This document shows, piece by piece, positions 18,011 through 26,134 of a stretch of 64,000 bases of DNA (position 1 is the stretch's first letter; the number at the start of each line of letters is the position of its first letter). The stretch lies in NCBI GenBank assembly GCA_942490855.1, contig CALNYS010000005.1, positions 434,001 to 498,000 on the forward strand, in the 5' to 3' direction. The position numbers and the translations under genes were made by a program. Below the pieces are notes generated by a model. That model saw only the letters and a program-made list of their open reading frames with translations. It searched no databases and was not told the origin of the DNA. This DNA is from CALNYS01 sp942490855 (lineage in GTDB: Bacteria; Planctomycetota; Phycisphaerae; Phycisphaerales; UBA1924).

Positions 18011-19477
18011 ATGCGCATCCCCCCGACCACCCTCCTCCTCGCCGTGGCCCTCGCCCTCCCCGCCTGCTCGTCCCCCAAGCCCCTTGAGGACCCCGGGACG
18101 GCCGCGGCCAACCGCGAGCTCAGCTCCCACCGCCGCCTGCGGGCCGTCGCCCAACTCACCGAGGACCTCCAGAACCCCGACCTCGCCGAGCGCCACCCCG
18201 CCATCCGCGAGCAGCTCAAGACCGTCGCATGGGGGCGGCGCAACCCCTCGACCGTCCGCGCCGCCGCCATCGACGCCCTCCAGGCGCACGACGAGCGCGA
18301 CACCCGCGCCATGCTCGCACTCATGCTCCCCACCGAGACCGGCAACGACACCCTGCGCGACATCTGCGACCGCGCGGCCGCCGGCGGCTGGGTCGAGCTC
18401 ACCCCCGCGCTCGTCCGCTCCTGGTCGCGCCACATCCCGACCATCCCCAGCGACGCCCGCCCCGAGCCCTCCGCCGTCGCCGCGCTCCACCCCAACACCC
18501 CCATCGACGACGTCGTCTTCGACGTCTTCGCGTCGCCCGCGGACGACCGCCCCTTCGGCGACAAGGAACGGCGCGCCGCGTGGGAAGTCATGGGCACGCT
18601 CGACCCGACCGGCGAGGCCGCCGCGCTCCGCGTCGCGCAGCTCGACGACTCCGACGACCCGCTCATCAGCGCCGTGCGCCGCTCGTCGATCGACCTCGGC
18701 GCCGTCCCCGTCACACAAGACCAGCTCGAATGGCTCACGCGCCTGCGCGCCGGCGAGCAGCGCCCCTTCTACGCCTCCGCGACACGCCTCGTGCGCGCGC
18801 TCACGCCCGAGCAGCGCAGGGGCCTCGCCCTGCGCCACGCCGCCGCGCTCGTCGCGAGCGACGCCCTCGCCCCGCAGCGCCTGAGCGAATCGCGCGCCGA
18901 ACTCCTGAGCGAACTCGCGGCGCGCGTCTCGGCGCGCACCACCACCTCGCGCAGCGCCGAGGGAGGCGTCGGCGCCAGCGACCGCGAGCTCCTCTCCACC
19001 GCCGCCCCCGACCTCTCCTACGCCGACGCCCTGCACATCCTCGCGATCGACGACGCCCTCCGCACCCCCGCGACCACCGCGCTCCTCTTCGCCCACGCCG
19101 ACCGCGACCACGCGGACAGCTCCACCGAATACGGCGGCGTCCTCCGCCCCATCGACGCCAACCCCGCGAGCGGCTACGAGCCCGTCCTCTACCCGCCCCG
19201 CCCGGCCCAGCGGCGCAACGACAAAACGTTCATCGCCGCCCCCGAGATGTTCACCCAGCACCCCGAAGCGCTCGCGCACTTCCACTTCCACGTCCAGGAC
19301 ACAAACAACGTGAGCTACGCCGGCCCCGGCCCGGGCGACCACGCCTACGCCGACACCTTCGGGCGCGCCAACGTCGTGCTCACGTTCGTGAACGCCGACA
19401 CCCTCGCCGTGGACTACTACCACCCCGGCGGCGTGATCGTGGACCTCGGGCGCCTCGCGCGCCCCGCGAGCGAGTAA
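18011..19477 (+). CDS. Lipoprotein, possibly HEAT-like, unknown function
   Basis: A 488-residue lipoprotein with signal MRIPPTTLLLAVALALPAC (cysteine 19). Residues 35-330 are alanine-, arginine- and aspartate-rich helical sequence with spaced pairs such as LRAVAQLTEDLQNPDLAERH and VRAAAIDALQAHDERDTRAM, consistent with degenerate HEAT-type repeats. The C-terminus is different: TFIAAPEMFTQHPEALAHFH then FHVQDTNNVSYAGPGPGDHA, suggesting a small globular domain. I recognise no enzyme motif. It has no Shine-Dalgarno; the start is set by a -10 hexamer 6 nt upstream. It is followed after 10 nt by an M48-type protease gene, so both may be co-transcribed. Confidence 0.7.
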   Translation: MRIPPTTLLLAVALALPACSSPKPLEDPGTAAANRELSSHRRLRAVAQLTEDLQNPDLAERHPAIREQLKTVAWGRRNPSTVRAAAIDALQAHDERDTRAMLALMLPTETGNDTLRDICDRAAAGGWVELTPALVRSWSRHIPTIPSDARPEPSAVAALHPNTPIDDVVFDVFASPADDRPFGDKERRAAWEVMGTLDPTGEAAALRVAQLDDSDDPLISAVRRSSIDLGAVPVTQDQLEWLTRLRAGEQRPFYASATRLVRALTPEQRRGLALRHAAALVASDALAPQRLSESRAELLSELAARVSARTTTSRSAEGGVGASDRELLSTAAPDLSYADALHILAIDDALRTPATTALLFAHADRDHADSSTEYGGVLRPIDANPASGYEPVLYPPRPAQRRNDKTFIAAPEMFTQHPEALAHFHFHVQDTNNVSYAGPGPGDHAYADTFGRANVVLTFVNADTLAVDYYHPGGVIVDLGRLARPASE

Positions 19478-19487
19478 CACGCCCCCG

Positions 19488-20891
19488 GTGGCACACCCCC
19501 TCCTCATCGCGCTCGCCCTGCTCGTCACGATGACCGACGCGTACGCCGGGGCGCCCCGGGTCTCGGCGCTCGAGTCGGCGGTGTGGACGCTCGTCCCCCT
19601 CGCCGGCGCGTGGCTCGTCGCGCACCTCGCGATCCGTCGCTGCGGGCGCGTGCTCGACCGCACCGGCTCGCCCGTCACGCTCCGGCGCGCCGAAGGCGTC
19701 GCCCGCGCCCTCAAGGTCTTCCTCTACCTCGACGCCGGGATCGCGTTCATCCTCTTCGACTGGCTCGCGAGCGTCCGCTCGATCACGGGCGACCTGATCG
19801 TCATCGACGAGGCCATCGCCGCCGCGCCGTTCCTCCTCACCCTCGTCGCCGGATGGTGGTCCTTCGCGCCCATCGAGCGCCGCCTGATCGACGCCGCCCT
19901 CTTCCGCGCCCTCGACGAGGCCCAGCCCGTCCACCCGCCCCCGACCCCCGCGCAGATCGTCCTCGACCGCGTGCGCCACGCCCTACTGATCGGCGTCGTC
20001 GTCATCACGCTCGTCCTCGCGTGGTCCGAGGGCGTCGCGATCACGCTCGCCCGCCTGCTCGAGTCGGGCGCGATCGCCAGCGCCGAGACCGCAGAACTCA
20101 TCGCCGCCGGCGCGCAGCTCGCCGTCGCGCTCCCCGTCCTCGCCGCCGCCCCGCTGCTCATCCGCCTGCTCTGGGACGCCGTCCCGCTCGTCGAGGGCGC
20201 CCTCAGCGACCGCATCGCCGCGATCGCCCGCATGCACAACGTCCGCTACCGGCGCGTGCTCATCTGGCGCACCCGCGGCGCCATGCTCAACGGCGCCGTC
20301 GTCGGGTTCATCGCCCCGCTCCGCTACGTCCTGCTCACCGACGCCCTCATCGAACGCCTCCCCGCTCGCCAGCTCGACGCCGTCATCGCCCACGAGATCG
20401 CCCACGTCAAACGCAAGCACCTCCCCTGGCTGCTCGCTTCCACCGCCGCCGCCGCCGCGCTCTTCGGCGTCGCCGCCGCGATCCTGCTCGAGCGCGACGG
20501 GACACTCCCCCCCGTCCTGCAGAGCGCCGGGAGCGTCAGCGCCAGCGTGATCGGCGCGCTGCTGATCTTCGGGCACGTCTCGCGCACGTTCGAGCGCCAG
20601 GCCGACGCCTTCGCCGCCCAGACCCTCTCGCGCGAAGCCGGCTCCGAGACCGTCACGCAAGACGCCGCGCTCGCGATGAGCGGCGCCCTCACCGCCGTCG
20701 CCCGCTTCAACCACATCAAAGAATCACGCTTCGGCTACCGCCACGGCTCCATCGCACAGCGCAAAAAAAACGTGCTCCGCACCACCGGGCGGGGCGTTGG
20801 TCGCCTGCCCGTCGACGCGTACACGTTCAAAGTCAAAGTCGCCACGCTGCTCGCGATCGCCGGGGCAATCGCCGCCGGGGCGTTCGCGTAA
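19488..20891 (+). CDS. M48-family membrane metalloprotease
   Basis: A 467-residue multi-pass membrane zinc protease of the HtpX/Ste24 clan. The zinc motif HEIAH is at residues 302-306 (AVIAHEIAHVKRKH), and the third ligand is Glu369 in RTFERQADAFAAQ. About six or seven hydrophobic segments are visible, four before the zinc site. HtpX-like proteases help remove damaged membrane proteins, but this one is longer and I cannot assign a substrate. It starts with GTG, 10 nt after the lipoprotein gene. It ends three bases from the convergent superoxide dismutase gene. Confidence 0.85.
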   Translation: MAHPLLIALALLVTMTDAYAGAPRVSALESAVWTLVPLAGAWLVAHLAIRRCGRVLDRTGSPVTLRRAEGVARALKVFLYLDAGIAFILFDWLASVRSITGDLIVIDEAIAAAPFLLTLVAGWWSFAPIERRLIDAALFRALDEAQPVHPPPTPAQIVLDRVRHALLIGVVVITLVLAWSEGVAITLARLLESGAIASAETAELIAAGAQLAVALPVLAAAPLLIRLLWDAVPLVEGALSDRIAAIARMHNVRYRRVLIWRTRGAMLNGAVVGFIAPLRYVLLTDALIERLPARQLDAVIAHEIAHVKRKHLPWLLASTAAAAALFGVAAAILLERDGTLPPVLQSAGSVSASVIGALLIFGHVSRTFERQADAFAAQTLSREAGSETVTQDAALAMSGALTAVARFNHIKESRFGYRHGSIAQRKKNVLRTTGRGVGRLPVDAYTFKVKVATLLAIAGAIAAGAFA

Positions 20892-20894
20892 GGC

Positions 20895-21524
20895 TTACTT
20901 CGCCGACGCGAACCGGGCCGCGACCGCGTCCCAGTCCACCACGTTCCAGAACGCGCCGACGTAATCAGGGCGACGGTTCTGGTAGTTCAGGTAGTACGCG
21001 TGCTCCCACACGTCGAGGCCGAGGATCGGCGTGCCGTGCGAGCAGCCGGTGACCGACGGCGCCATCAGCGGGCTGTCCTGGTTCGCCGTCGAGCACACCT
21101 CGAGCTTGCCCTTGGCGCCAACAATCAGCCACGCCCAGCCGGAGCCGAACCGCGTCGCGGCGGCGTTGGCGAACTTCTCCTTGAACGCGTCGAACGAGCC
21201 GAACGCCTCGTCGATCGCGCTCGCCAGCTCGCCGCTCGGGGCGCCGCCCTTGCCCGGGCCCATCACGCTCCAGAAGAGCGAGTGGTTCGCGTGACCGCCG
21301 GCGTTGTTGCGCACGGCCGTCCGCTTCTCCTCGGGGACCTCCGCCAGCTTCGAGACCACCTCTTCGACCGGGGCGTCAGCGAGGGCCGTCCCGGCGAGGG
21401 CGTCGTTGGCCTTGGCGACGTACGCCGCGTGATGCTTCCCGTGATGGATCTCCATCGTGCGGGCATCGATGTGGGGCTCGAGGGCGTCGTTGGCGTAGGA
21501 GAGGTTCGGGAGGGTGAAGGGCAT
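20895..21524 (-). CDS. sodA: Manganese-type superoxide dismutase
   Basis: Converts superoxide to oxygen and peroxide in the cytoplasm. It has 209 residues, normal for the Fe/Mn family. Metal ligands are His27 (MEIHHGKHH), His81 (GGHANHSLFW), Asp171 and His175 (LDVWEHAYYLNYQNRRPDY). Gly76/Gly77 together with Gln149 in STANQDSPLM is the pattern of Mn rather than Fe enzymes, although metal use can be cambialistic. No signal peptide. A TAGAGT hexamer lies about 30 nt upstream on the minus strand near 21550. It is convergent with the M48 gene and divergent from the sigma factor. Confidence 0.95.
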   Translation of the reverse strand: MPFTLPNLSYANDALEPHIDARTMEIHHGKHHAAYVAKANDALAGTALADAPVEEVVSKLAEVPEEKRTAVRNNAGGHANHSLFWSVMGPGKGGAPSGELASAIDEAFGSFDAFKEKFANAAATRFGSGWAWLIVGAKGKLEVCSTANQDSPLMAPSVTGCSHGTPILGLDVWEHAYYLNYQNRRPDYVGAFWNVVDWDAVAARFASAK

Positions 21525-21935
21525 GCCGGGCTCCGGATCTGGCTCGCAAACTCTAAGCTTTTGTTCGCAAGCGGTTTGTATATGTTCGCGGGGCCAGGCC
21601 CCGGGGAAAGGGAAGCGTACGCCCGGTAATCGGGGGGGTCAACGGCGCGGACACGCCCGCACAGAAACCCGCTGTCATCTTTCTAGGACCGGGAATAGTA
21701 CAACATTTAATTTGATTCATTCTAAACTAGGGAACACGGGCGCCCTAATCCCGTACTAGTGGTGATCGGCAAAGTCGCCGCTCAGGGGCGTGCAGGAGGC
21801 CCGCCCCACGAATGTGTCCGGATCCCGGTCGGGGACCGATGAGGGAGAGCCAGCTCTCCCCGTCCAACCCGCTGAATCCGGCGTCGGCTCTCGGGCGAAG
21901 GTCCCAAGAGCTTCAGGAAGGAACGAGGCCGTCAC
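21525..21935. other. Long regulatory region between sodA and the sigma factor gene
   Basis: 411 bp without a gene. It contains the least GC-rich stretch of the neighbourhood (about 21685-21730), with a possible plus-strand -10 TAAACT at 21723-21728. That would give the sigma gene a leader of about 200 nt. The leader holds two inverted repeats: CGGTC/GACCG near 21830 and GGGAGAGC/GCTCTCCC at 21843-21860. These could be operators or leader hairpins. No riboswitch class was recognised. Confidence 0.4.
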
Positions 21936-22979
21936 ATGAAAAGCGAACCTCGACGCACCCTCTCGCCGCTCGAACAGATCCGTCGCCAGGACTCGGCGCC
22001 GATCGTTCGTGACGACGCGTCCCGTCTCCGCCGTGGCCTGACCACGTCGGACGAGCGGCTCCTGCGCCGTCTCCTCAAGGAGCCGCAGGACTACATCGAT
22101 TCCGAAGAGTTCCGCAAACCCGGCGCGGAGCGCGCGATCTTTGACGACGCTCCCGAGATCCGCAAGCCCGACGTCTCCTGGTACCACCCGGTGATGGACG
22201 ACCTCGGCAAGGACCGCAAGTCCACGGGCAAGCAGGTCCTGCTCACGGCCGCCGAAGAGCGCGTGATCTTCTACCAGTACAACTACGCGCGTCACCGCGT
22301 GTCCGAGATCCAGAACGCCGTGTGGGCGACCGACGACCGCCAGCCCACCGACGAGCAGATCGCCGGGCTCCTCAAGTGGAAGCGCAAGGCCAACGTCCTG
22401 CGTGAGCAGATCGCCAACACCAACCTCGCGCTGGTGCTGGCCATGGCCAAACGCACCCGCATGAGCGAGGTGGACTTCGCCGACCTCGTCAGCGAGGGCA
22501 ACATGGCCCTGCTCCGCGCCGTCGACAAGTTCGACGCCGGGCGCGGGTTCAAGTTCTCCACCTACGCGTGCCGCGCGATCATCAAGGCCTTCTCCCGTCA
22601 GGGCATGAAGCTGACGAAGCACCGCCAGCGCTTCCCGACGGACTACGACCCCAAGCTCGAACGCTCCGACTACCTCGAGCGCAAGCGCGAGGACTACCAG
22701 AAGGACGCCGCCGAAGAGGTCCGGCGCATCTTCGACAACAACGCCGCCGAGCTCTCCGACATCGAACGGACCGTCATCGACTTCCGCTTCGGCATCGAGC
22801 AGGAGATCATCGGCAAGCCCCTGACGCTCGAGCAGATCGGACAGATCATCGGCGTCACCAAGGAACGCGTCCGCCAGATCCAGAACAAGGCGCTCGTCAA
22901 GATGCGCGGCGAACTGGAATCCACCCTCCACGGCCCCGAGCCCGAAGAGGAAACCGAACGCGACCCGCAGCTCAACTGA
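21936..22979 (+). CDS. Sigma-70 family RNA polymerase sigma factor
   Basis: A 347-residue sigma factor. Region 2 is at about residues 150-222, with the core-binding and -10 helices (ADLVSEGNMALLRAVDKFD and FKFSTYACRAIIKAFSRQ). Region 4 is at about 270-325 (LSDIERTVIDFRFG, then TLEQIGQIIGVTKERVRQIQ, the helix-turn-helix for the -35). There is no region 1.1 and the stretch between 222 and 270 is too short for a normal region 3, so it is probably an alternative sigma, not RpoD. The -10 helix has ACRAIIKAF where RpoD has ATWWIRQAI. A long leader and a strong terminator suggest a single-gene unit. Confidence 0.88.
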   Translation: MKSEPRRTLSPLEQIRRQDSAPIVRDDASRLRRGLTTSDERLLRRLLKEPQDYIDSEEFRKPGAERAIFDDAPEIRKPDVSWYHPVMDDLGKDRKSTGKQVLLTAAEERVIFYQYNYARHRVSEIQNAVWATDDRQPTDEQIAGLLKWKRKANVLREQIANTNLALVLAMAKRTRMSEVDFADLVSEGNMALLRAVDKFDAGRGFKFSTYACRAIIKAFSRQGMKLTKHRQRFPTDYDPKLERSDYLERKREDYQKDAAEEVRRIFDNNAAELSDIERTVIDFRFGIEQEIIGKPLTLEQIGQIIGVTKERVRQIQNKALVKMRGELESTLHGPEPEEETERDPQLN

Positions 22980-23005
22980 GCCGCGACACCACGACCCCTC
23001 ACCAG

Positions 23006-23036
23006 CGCCCCGCTCTCCCGAGAGCGGGGCGTTTTA
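23006..23036 (+). terminator. Terminator of the sigma factor gene
   Basis: Perfect 11-bp stem, CGCCCCGCTCT (23006-23016) and AGAGCGGGGCG (23021-23031), loop CCCG, followed by TTTT. It begins 26 nt after the stop codon. Confidence 0.9.
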
Positions 23037-23113
23037 CATTTCCCCCTTCTCCCGCGGAGAGAAGTGCCGGAGATGAGAGAACCGCACCACACGCAAGCGC
23101 CGCAAGCACCTAT

Positions 23114-23335
23114 CCCCTCCCTCTCCCCATTCCGATGGGGAGAGGGCCGGGGTGAGGGGCTCCCCCACCTACCAGCCTGAGTCTGAAGGAACCGCTCGCT
23201 GCGCTCACGAGAGGAACTTCAACCCCTCACCCCAACCCTCTCCCCTTGAAACAAGGGGAGAGGGAGCAAGAGTGCGCACAACACCGCTCGCGTCCGGTCC
23301 CCCTCTCCCCGAGGGAGAGGGGTTAGGGGAGAGGG
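23114..23335. repeat. Three REP-like palindromes
   Basis: Within the 432-bp gene-free stretch 22980-23411 lie three related palindromes made of CCCTCTCCCC and GGGGAGAGGG arms. They are at 23114-23159 (extended on the right by CCGGGGTGAGGGG), 23223-23263 (extended on the left by CCCCTCACCCCAA), and 23299-23335 (two partly overlapping arms). This is the class of short intergenic palindromes spread through many genomes and often mobilised by TnpA-REP (RAYT) transposases; none is encoded here. Beyond these and the two terminators I see nothing else in this stretch. Confidence 0.7.
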
Positions 23336-23350
23336 AGCGAGCATCGCGCA

Positions 23351-23382
23351 CGAAAAAAGCCCAGGGATTCGATCCCCGGGCT
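23351..23382 (-). terminator. Terminator of nuoC
   Basis: Stem AGCCC.GGGA/TCCC.GGGCT with a short loop, followed on the minus strand by TTTTTTC. A wider pair of arms, CGCACGAA and TTCGTGCG, encloses it. It lies about 30 nt beyond the nuoC stop. Confidence 0.8.
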
Positions 23383-23411
23383 CCGTATTGTTCGTGCGAT
23401 GAACGAGCGCC

Positions 23412-23984
23412 TTACGCGTCCGTCCGATCAATCAACCGGTACGCCTCGCGCTCCCCGCGCCCGCGCACCGGGTAGTCCTTGCGCAGCGGGTGGGCCGGGA
23501 AGTCTTTCCACGTCAGGATCCGCCGCAGGTCGGGATGCCCGTCGAAGCGCACGCCCAGCATGTCGAAGACCTCGCGCTCCATCCACTCGGCGCCCGGCCA
23601 CAGGTCGCACACCGAATCCACCCACAGCCCGGGGTCTTCCTCGATGCCGTCCGTGGGCAGCGTCGGGTCGACGTGCGTCTTGACGTGGAACCGGTCGTTC
23701 CGCTCCGTCGAGCACAGCACGTACGCCACCGCGAACCGCCCGGGCGTCGCGCTCGGGTAGTTCAGGTAGTCCAGCCCCACGACGTCCGACAGGAAATCGA
23801 AGCGGCACCCCTCGTCGTCGCGCAGGAACGTCATCACCTTGTGCAGGTCGCCGGGCTCGACGATCAGCGTCGACGCGCCGCGGAACTCCGTGCCCGAAAA
23901 GGAAGCGCCGGGGAAGGCGTCCTTCACGCGGGCAAAGACGGGGTGATCGAGGTTCGGCTTCCCGGGGGTGGTGTTCGTCGGCAT
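23412..23984 (-). CDS. nuoC: NADH-quinone oxidoreductase subunit C, solitary
   Basis: Subunit of the peripheral arm of respiratory complex I. The family signature is complete: EREVFDMLGVRFDGHPDLRR, then ILTWKDFPAHPLRKDYPVRG. It has 190 residues, normal for an unfused NuoC. No other nuo gene is adjacent: the terminator follows directly, and upstream lies an unrelated gene on the same strand. The ATG at 23984 has no Shine-Dalgarno; TACACT is 6 nt upstream, suggesting a leaderless mRNA. Either the nuo genes are scattered in this genome or this is an additional copy; the window does not say which. Confidence 0.93.
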   Translation of the reverse strand: MPTNTTPGKPNLDHPVFARVKDAFPGASFSGTEFRGASTLIVEPGDLHKVMTFLRDDEGCRFDFLSDVVGLDYLNYPSATPGRFAVAYVLCSTERNDRFHVKTHVDPTLPTDGIEEDPGLWVDSVCDLWPGAEWMEREVFDMLGVRFDGHPDLRRILTWKDFPAHPLRKDYPVRGRGEREAYRLIDRTDA

Positions 23985-23990
23985 GCGCCA

Positions 23991-23996
23991 AGTGTA
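23991..23996 (-). promoter_or_regulatory. Candidate leaderless promoter -10 of nuoC
   Basis: GCTACACT on the minus strand, then TGGCGC and the ATG. No ribosome site intervenes. A nearly identical arrangement (GCTACCCT, 6 nt, ATG) precedes the next gene upstream. Confidence 0.45.
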
Positions 23997-24012
23997 GCGG
24001 GAGGCGCCGACG

Positions 24013-24672
24013 TCAGCCCCCCACGAGGCCCGCCCGGCGCAGCTGCCCCTCGGGGTCCTCCCCCGTCACCACAACGACCGCGTCCTCCCGCGCGTGCTCG
24101 CGCACGAGACGCCCCAGCAGCGCCGGGTCGAGCAGCCCGCCCCCGAGCGGCGCGGGCGCCAGCGGCTCCTCACCGTCGAGCGACGCCGGCTGCAACACCG
24201 ACCCCAGCACGATCGCCTCCGCCCGGGCGCCGATGAGCTCGAAGAACCGCACGAGGTGGTCCTCCGCGTCCGCCAGCATCGACGCCTCCAGGCACCCCGC
24301 CGGGTCCAGCGCCACCCCGACCGTTCCCCCATCACGGGCCTCGAGCAGCCCGACCGCCGCCTGCGCGTCGGAGACCACGTGCCGCGCGTGCGTGCGCACC
24401 AGCAGCCGCCCCCCCCGCTCGCGCAGGACCTGCTCCGCGCAGTCGAGGTACGCGTCCAGCGCCGCCCGCCCGCCGGGCATCCACGTCGCGAACGCGCGCT
24501 CAAAGAGCGTCGCCCCCAGCCCGCCCGACCACCCGAGCACCAGCCCGCCCTCCGGCAGCGCCGCCGCGGCCGCGGCCGGCTCCATCGCGAGCGGGTTGAA
24601 CCCCGCGACGCGCGCCAGCTGCGAGCCGTCGAGGGAGGTGAGCGCGTCATCAGTCAGCACGGCGTATCGCAT
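24013..24672 (-). CDS. Uncharacterised protein, possibly TIM-barrel-like
   Basis: A protein of 219 residues that I do not recognise. It is soluble, with alternating strands and helices (RYAVLTDDALTSLD, GGLVLGWSGGLGA, GGRLLVRTHARHVV, GTVGVALDPAGCLEAS, EAIVLGSVLQPASLDG). That spacing resembles sugar-phosphate isomerase/AP-endonuclease-like barrels, but no metal site is evident. I placed the start at the ATG at 24672 because TACCCT (24679-24684) lies 6 nt upstream; an ATG at 24705 would add 11 residues. It is upstream of nuoC on the same strand with a 28-bp gap. Confidence 0.6.
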   Translation of the reverse strand: MRYAVLTDDALTSLDGSQLARVAGFNPLAMEPAAAAAALPEGGLVLGWSGGLGATLFERAFATWMPGGRAALDAYLDCAEQVLRERGGRLLVRTHARHVVSDAQAAVGLLEARDGGTVGVALDPAGCLEASMLADAEDHLVRFFELIGARAEAIVLGSVLQPASLDGEEPLAPAPLGGGLLDPALLGRLVREHAREDAVVVVTGEDPEGQLRRAGLVGG

Positions 24673-24678
24673 GGCGGG

Positions 24679-24684
24679 AGGGTA
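24679..24684 (-). promoter_or_regulatory. Candidate leaderless promoter -10 of the 24672 gene
   Basis: GCTACCCT on the minus strand with 6 nt to the ATG at 24672 and no ribosome site. It supports that start over the ATG at 24705. Confidence 0.35.
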
Positions 24685-24804
24685 GCGGGCGAGGGTCCGA
24701 TACATCGGCGCGAAGGTCCGTCTGACTTATCCGGCGCGAGCGCAGGCGCCGAACGCCGACAGACGACGCACGCCGGGAACCCCGGCTCCCGAGGAGAAGC
24801 CCAC

Positions 24805-25056
24805 ATGGTCGCTGCTGTTGAGACGTCGCCCGGATCGCTCGCCACCGTCCTGAGCCGTTCGCAGCTCATGGAACGCATCGGCCAGCTCAACCCCACCGCG
24901 ACCGCGACGTTCCTCTCGGGCTTCGCCGACTCGGCCCTCGCGCTCTACCTCGAGCACCTGCACGCCAAGCTCGTCGACACCGACGCCACACGCCCGTGGC
25001 GGCGCCCCGGCGACACTCCCGCGATTTTGCACTTCGAGCCCAGCTCCGAGGCCTAG
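24805..25056 (+). CDS. Small conserved-looking protein, unknown function
   Basis: An 83-residue protein with a good GAGGAG ribosome site upstream of the ATG. It has one predicted helical region (LSRSQLMERIGQLNPTATAT, then FADSALALYLEHLHAKLVDT) and a short tail ending FEPSSEA. No signal peptide or membrane segment. Its TAG stop overlaps the TAG stop of the convergent response regulator within the palindrome CCTAGG, so the two genes share stop-codon bases. Function unknown; proximity to the regulator could be coincidental. Confidence 0.65.
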   Translation: MVAAVETSPGSLATVLSRSQLMERIGQLNPTATATFLSGFADSALALYLEHLHAKLVDTDATRPWRRPGDTPAILHFEPSSEA

Positions 25057-25538
25057 GCCCCGCCGCCCAGTTCCTCGACCTTGCGCAGCGCCTCGGCGAG
25101 CTGCTGCTTGAGCAGCCGCACGCGGAGCAGCGACTTCACGCGCGTCACCAGCTCGAGCTGGTGCACGGGCTTGGTCAGGAAATCGTCCGCGCCGACATCC
25201 ACCGCCCGCTCGACGTCTGAGATCTCGCCCAGCGCCGTCACCATGATCACGGGGATGTCGCGGGTGTCCGGGTCCGACTTGATCTTCTCGCACACCTGGT
25301 AGCCCGAGAGCTTGGGCATCATCACGTCGAGCAGCACGAGATCAGGCGGGTTCTTCTCGACGGCCTCGACCGCCTCGGCGCCGTCGCGGGCCATCGTCGT
25401 CGAGCAGCCGAGCTCTTCGAGGTACGCCTGGAGCAGCTCGAGGTTCTGCTCGTGGTCGTCGACGAGCAGCACCGAGGCGCCGGCGATGGCTTCGGGGTCG
25501 ATATCAGGGAGTTCGGCGGGTGCGTTGGAGGCGGTCAT
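25053..25538 (-). CDS. Single-domain response regulator with C-terminal helix
   Basis: A CheY-like receiver of 161 residues. It has the acidic pair in VLLVDDHEQN, the phosphoacceptor Asp in LVLLDVMMPKLSGYQV, the conserved Thr/Ala in VIMVTALGE and the Lys in DDFLTKPVHQLEL. After the receiver comes a short amphipathic helix (SLLRVRLLKQQLAEALRKVE) often seen where receivers join other modules, but no output domain follows. So it probably signals by protein contact or in a phosphorelay. The ATG at 25538 has GGAG upstream. No histidine kinase is next to it. Confidence 0.9.
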   Translation of the reverse strand: MTASNAPAELPDIDPEAIAGASVLLVDDHEQNLELLQAYLEELGCSTTMARDGAEAVEAVEKNPPDLVLLDVMMPKLSGYQVCEKIKSDPDTRDIPVIMVTALGEISDVERAVDVGADDFLTKPVHQLELVTRVKSLLRVRLLKQQLAEALRKVEELGGGA

Positions 25539-25612
25539 CGTGTGCTCCGGCAGAAGGCGTCGATCGGGCATCCTAGTCGGCGGATCGGGCGTCGGGAGGG
25601 GGATTTTCCGGC

Positions 25613-25618
25613 TACACT
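25613..25618 (+). promoter_or_regulatory. Candidate -10 element of the 25655 gene
   Basis: GCTACACT on the plus strand, 36 nt before the ATG at 25655, which has a purine-rich ribosome site. No clear -35. Confidence 0.4.
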
Positions 25619-25654
25619 CACGTCTTCGCCTGAACTGAAAGGAAGCGCCCCCGC

Positions 25655-26116
25655 ATGACCTCCGCAGCAGAAGCCGCCCGAGAAGCCTGGGAGAACGAGT
25701 TCCGGGAGCCCGAGCTCGACGAGCTGCGCGGGATGTACGAGGACGCCGCCCTGTTCCTCTTCGATTCCGTCCGCGCCGGGGCCCTCGCCCTCGAGGGCGT
25801 GGAGTGCGAGATCGTCTGGGAGGGCATCCCCTGGCGATGGTGCCTCCGGTTCAGCCACCCGAACGACCCGGGCGTCTTCGCCTACCTCGCGCCCGACCCC
25901 GAGGGGCCCGAGCTCTGCCTCCCCCTCAGCACCGACTGTGTCGAGTCCATCCCGCTCCGACGCCTCAAGCGCTACGCCCGCGACGCGGTCGTTAAAGCCA
26001 AGAAGGTCGGCTCCGACCGCTGGCCCTCGTGGAAGGTCTCCGCGAAGACCGAGCTCGAGGAGATCCTCGACATGCTCAAGCGCAAGCACCGCTACCTCAC
26101 CAAGAAGCCCGCGTAA
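25655..26116 (+). CDS. Uncharacterised 153-residue protein
   Basis: A soluble protein I do not recognise. It starts with an acidic helix (EAAREAWENEFREPELDELR), has a beta-rich centre (VECEIVWEGIPWRWCLRFSH, then FAYLAPDPEGPELCLPLS) and ends in a strongly basic helix (ELEEILDMLKRKHRYLTKKP). Basic C-terminal helix and acidic N-terminus might suggest nucleic-acid or protein binding, but that is only inference. GAAAGGAAG precedes the ATG. It stands alone, divergent from the response regulator and convergent with the long operon that ends at 26135. Confidence 0.65.
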   Translation: MTSAAEAAREAWENEFREPELDELRGMYEDAALFLFDSVRAGALALEGVECEIVWEGIPWRWCLRFSHPNDPGVFAYLAPDPEGPELCLPLSTDCVESIPLRRLKRYARDAVVKAKKVGSDRWPSWKVSAKTELEEILDMLKRKHRYLTKKPA

Positions 26117-26134
26117 CCACCGCCGCCCGACGCG

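Noticed and set aside
15894..18884. Very long plus-strand frame of 996 codons across the TolC-like gene, csrA and the NifU-type gene
   Set aside because: It is an Arg/Pro-rich shadow frame crossing three well-supported genes on both strands.
23358..23385. T-arm-like text GGGATTCGATCCC suggesting a tRNA
   Set aside because: No anticodon arm, acceptor stem or CCA surrounds it; it is the stem of the nuoC terminator with a T tract.
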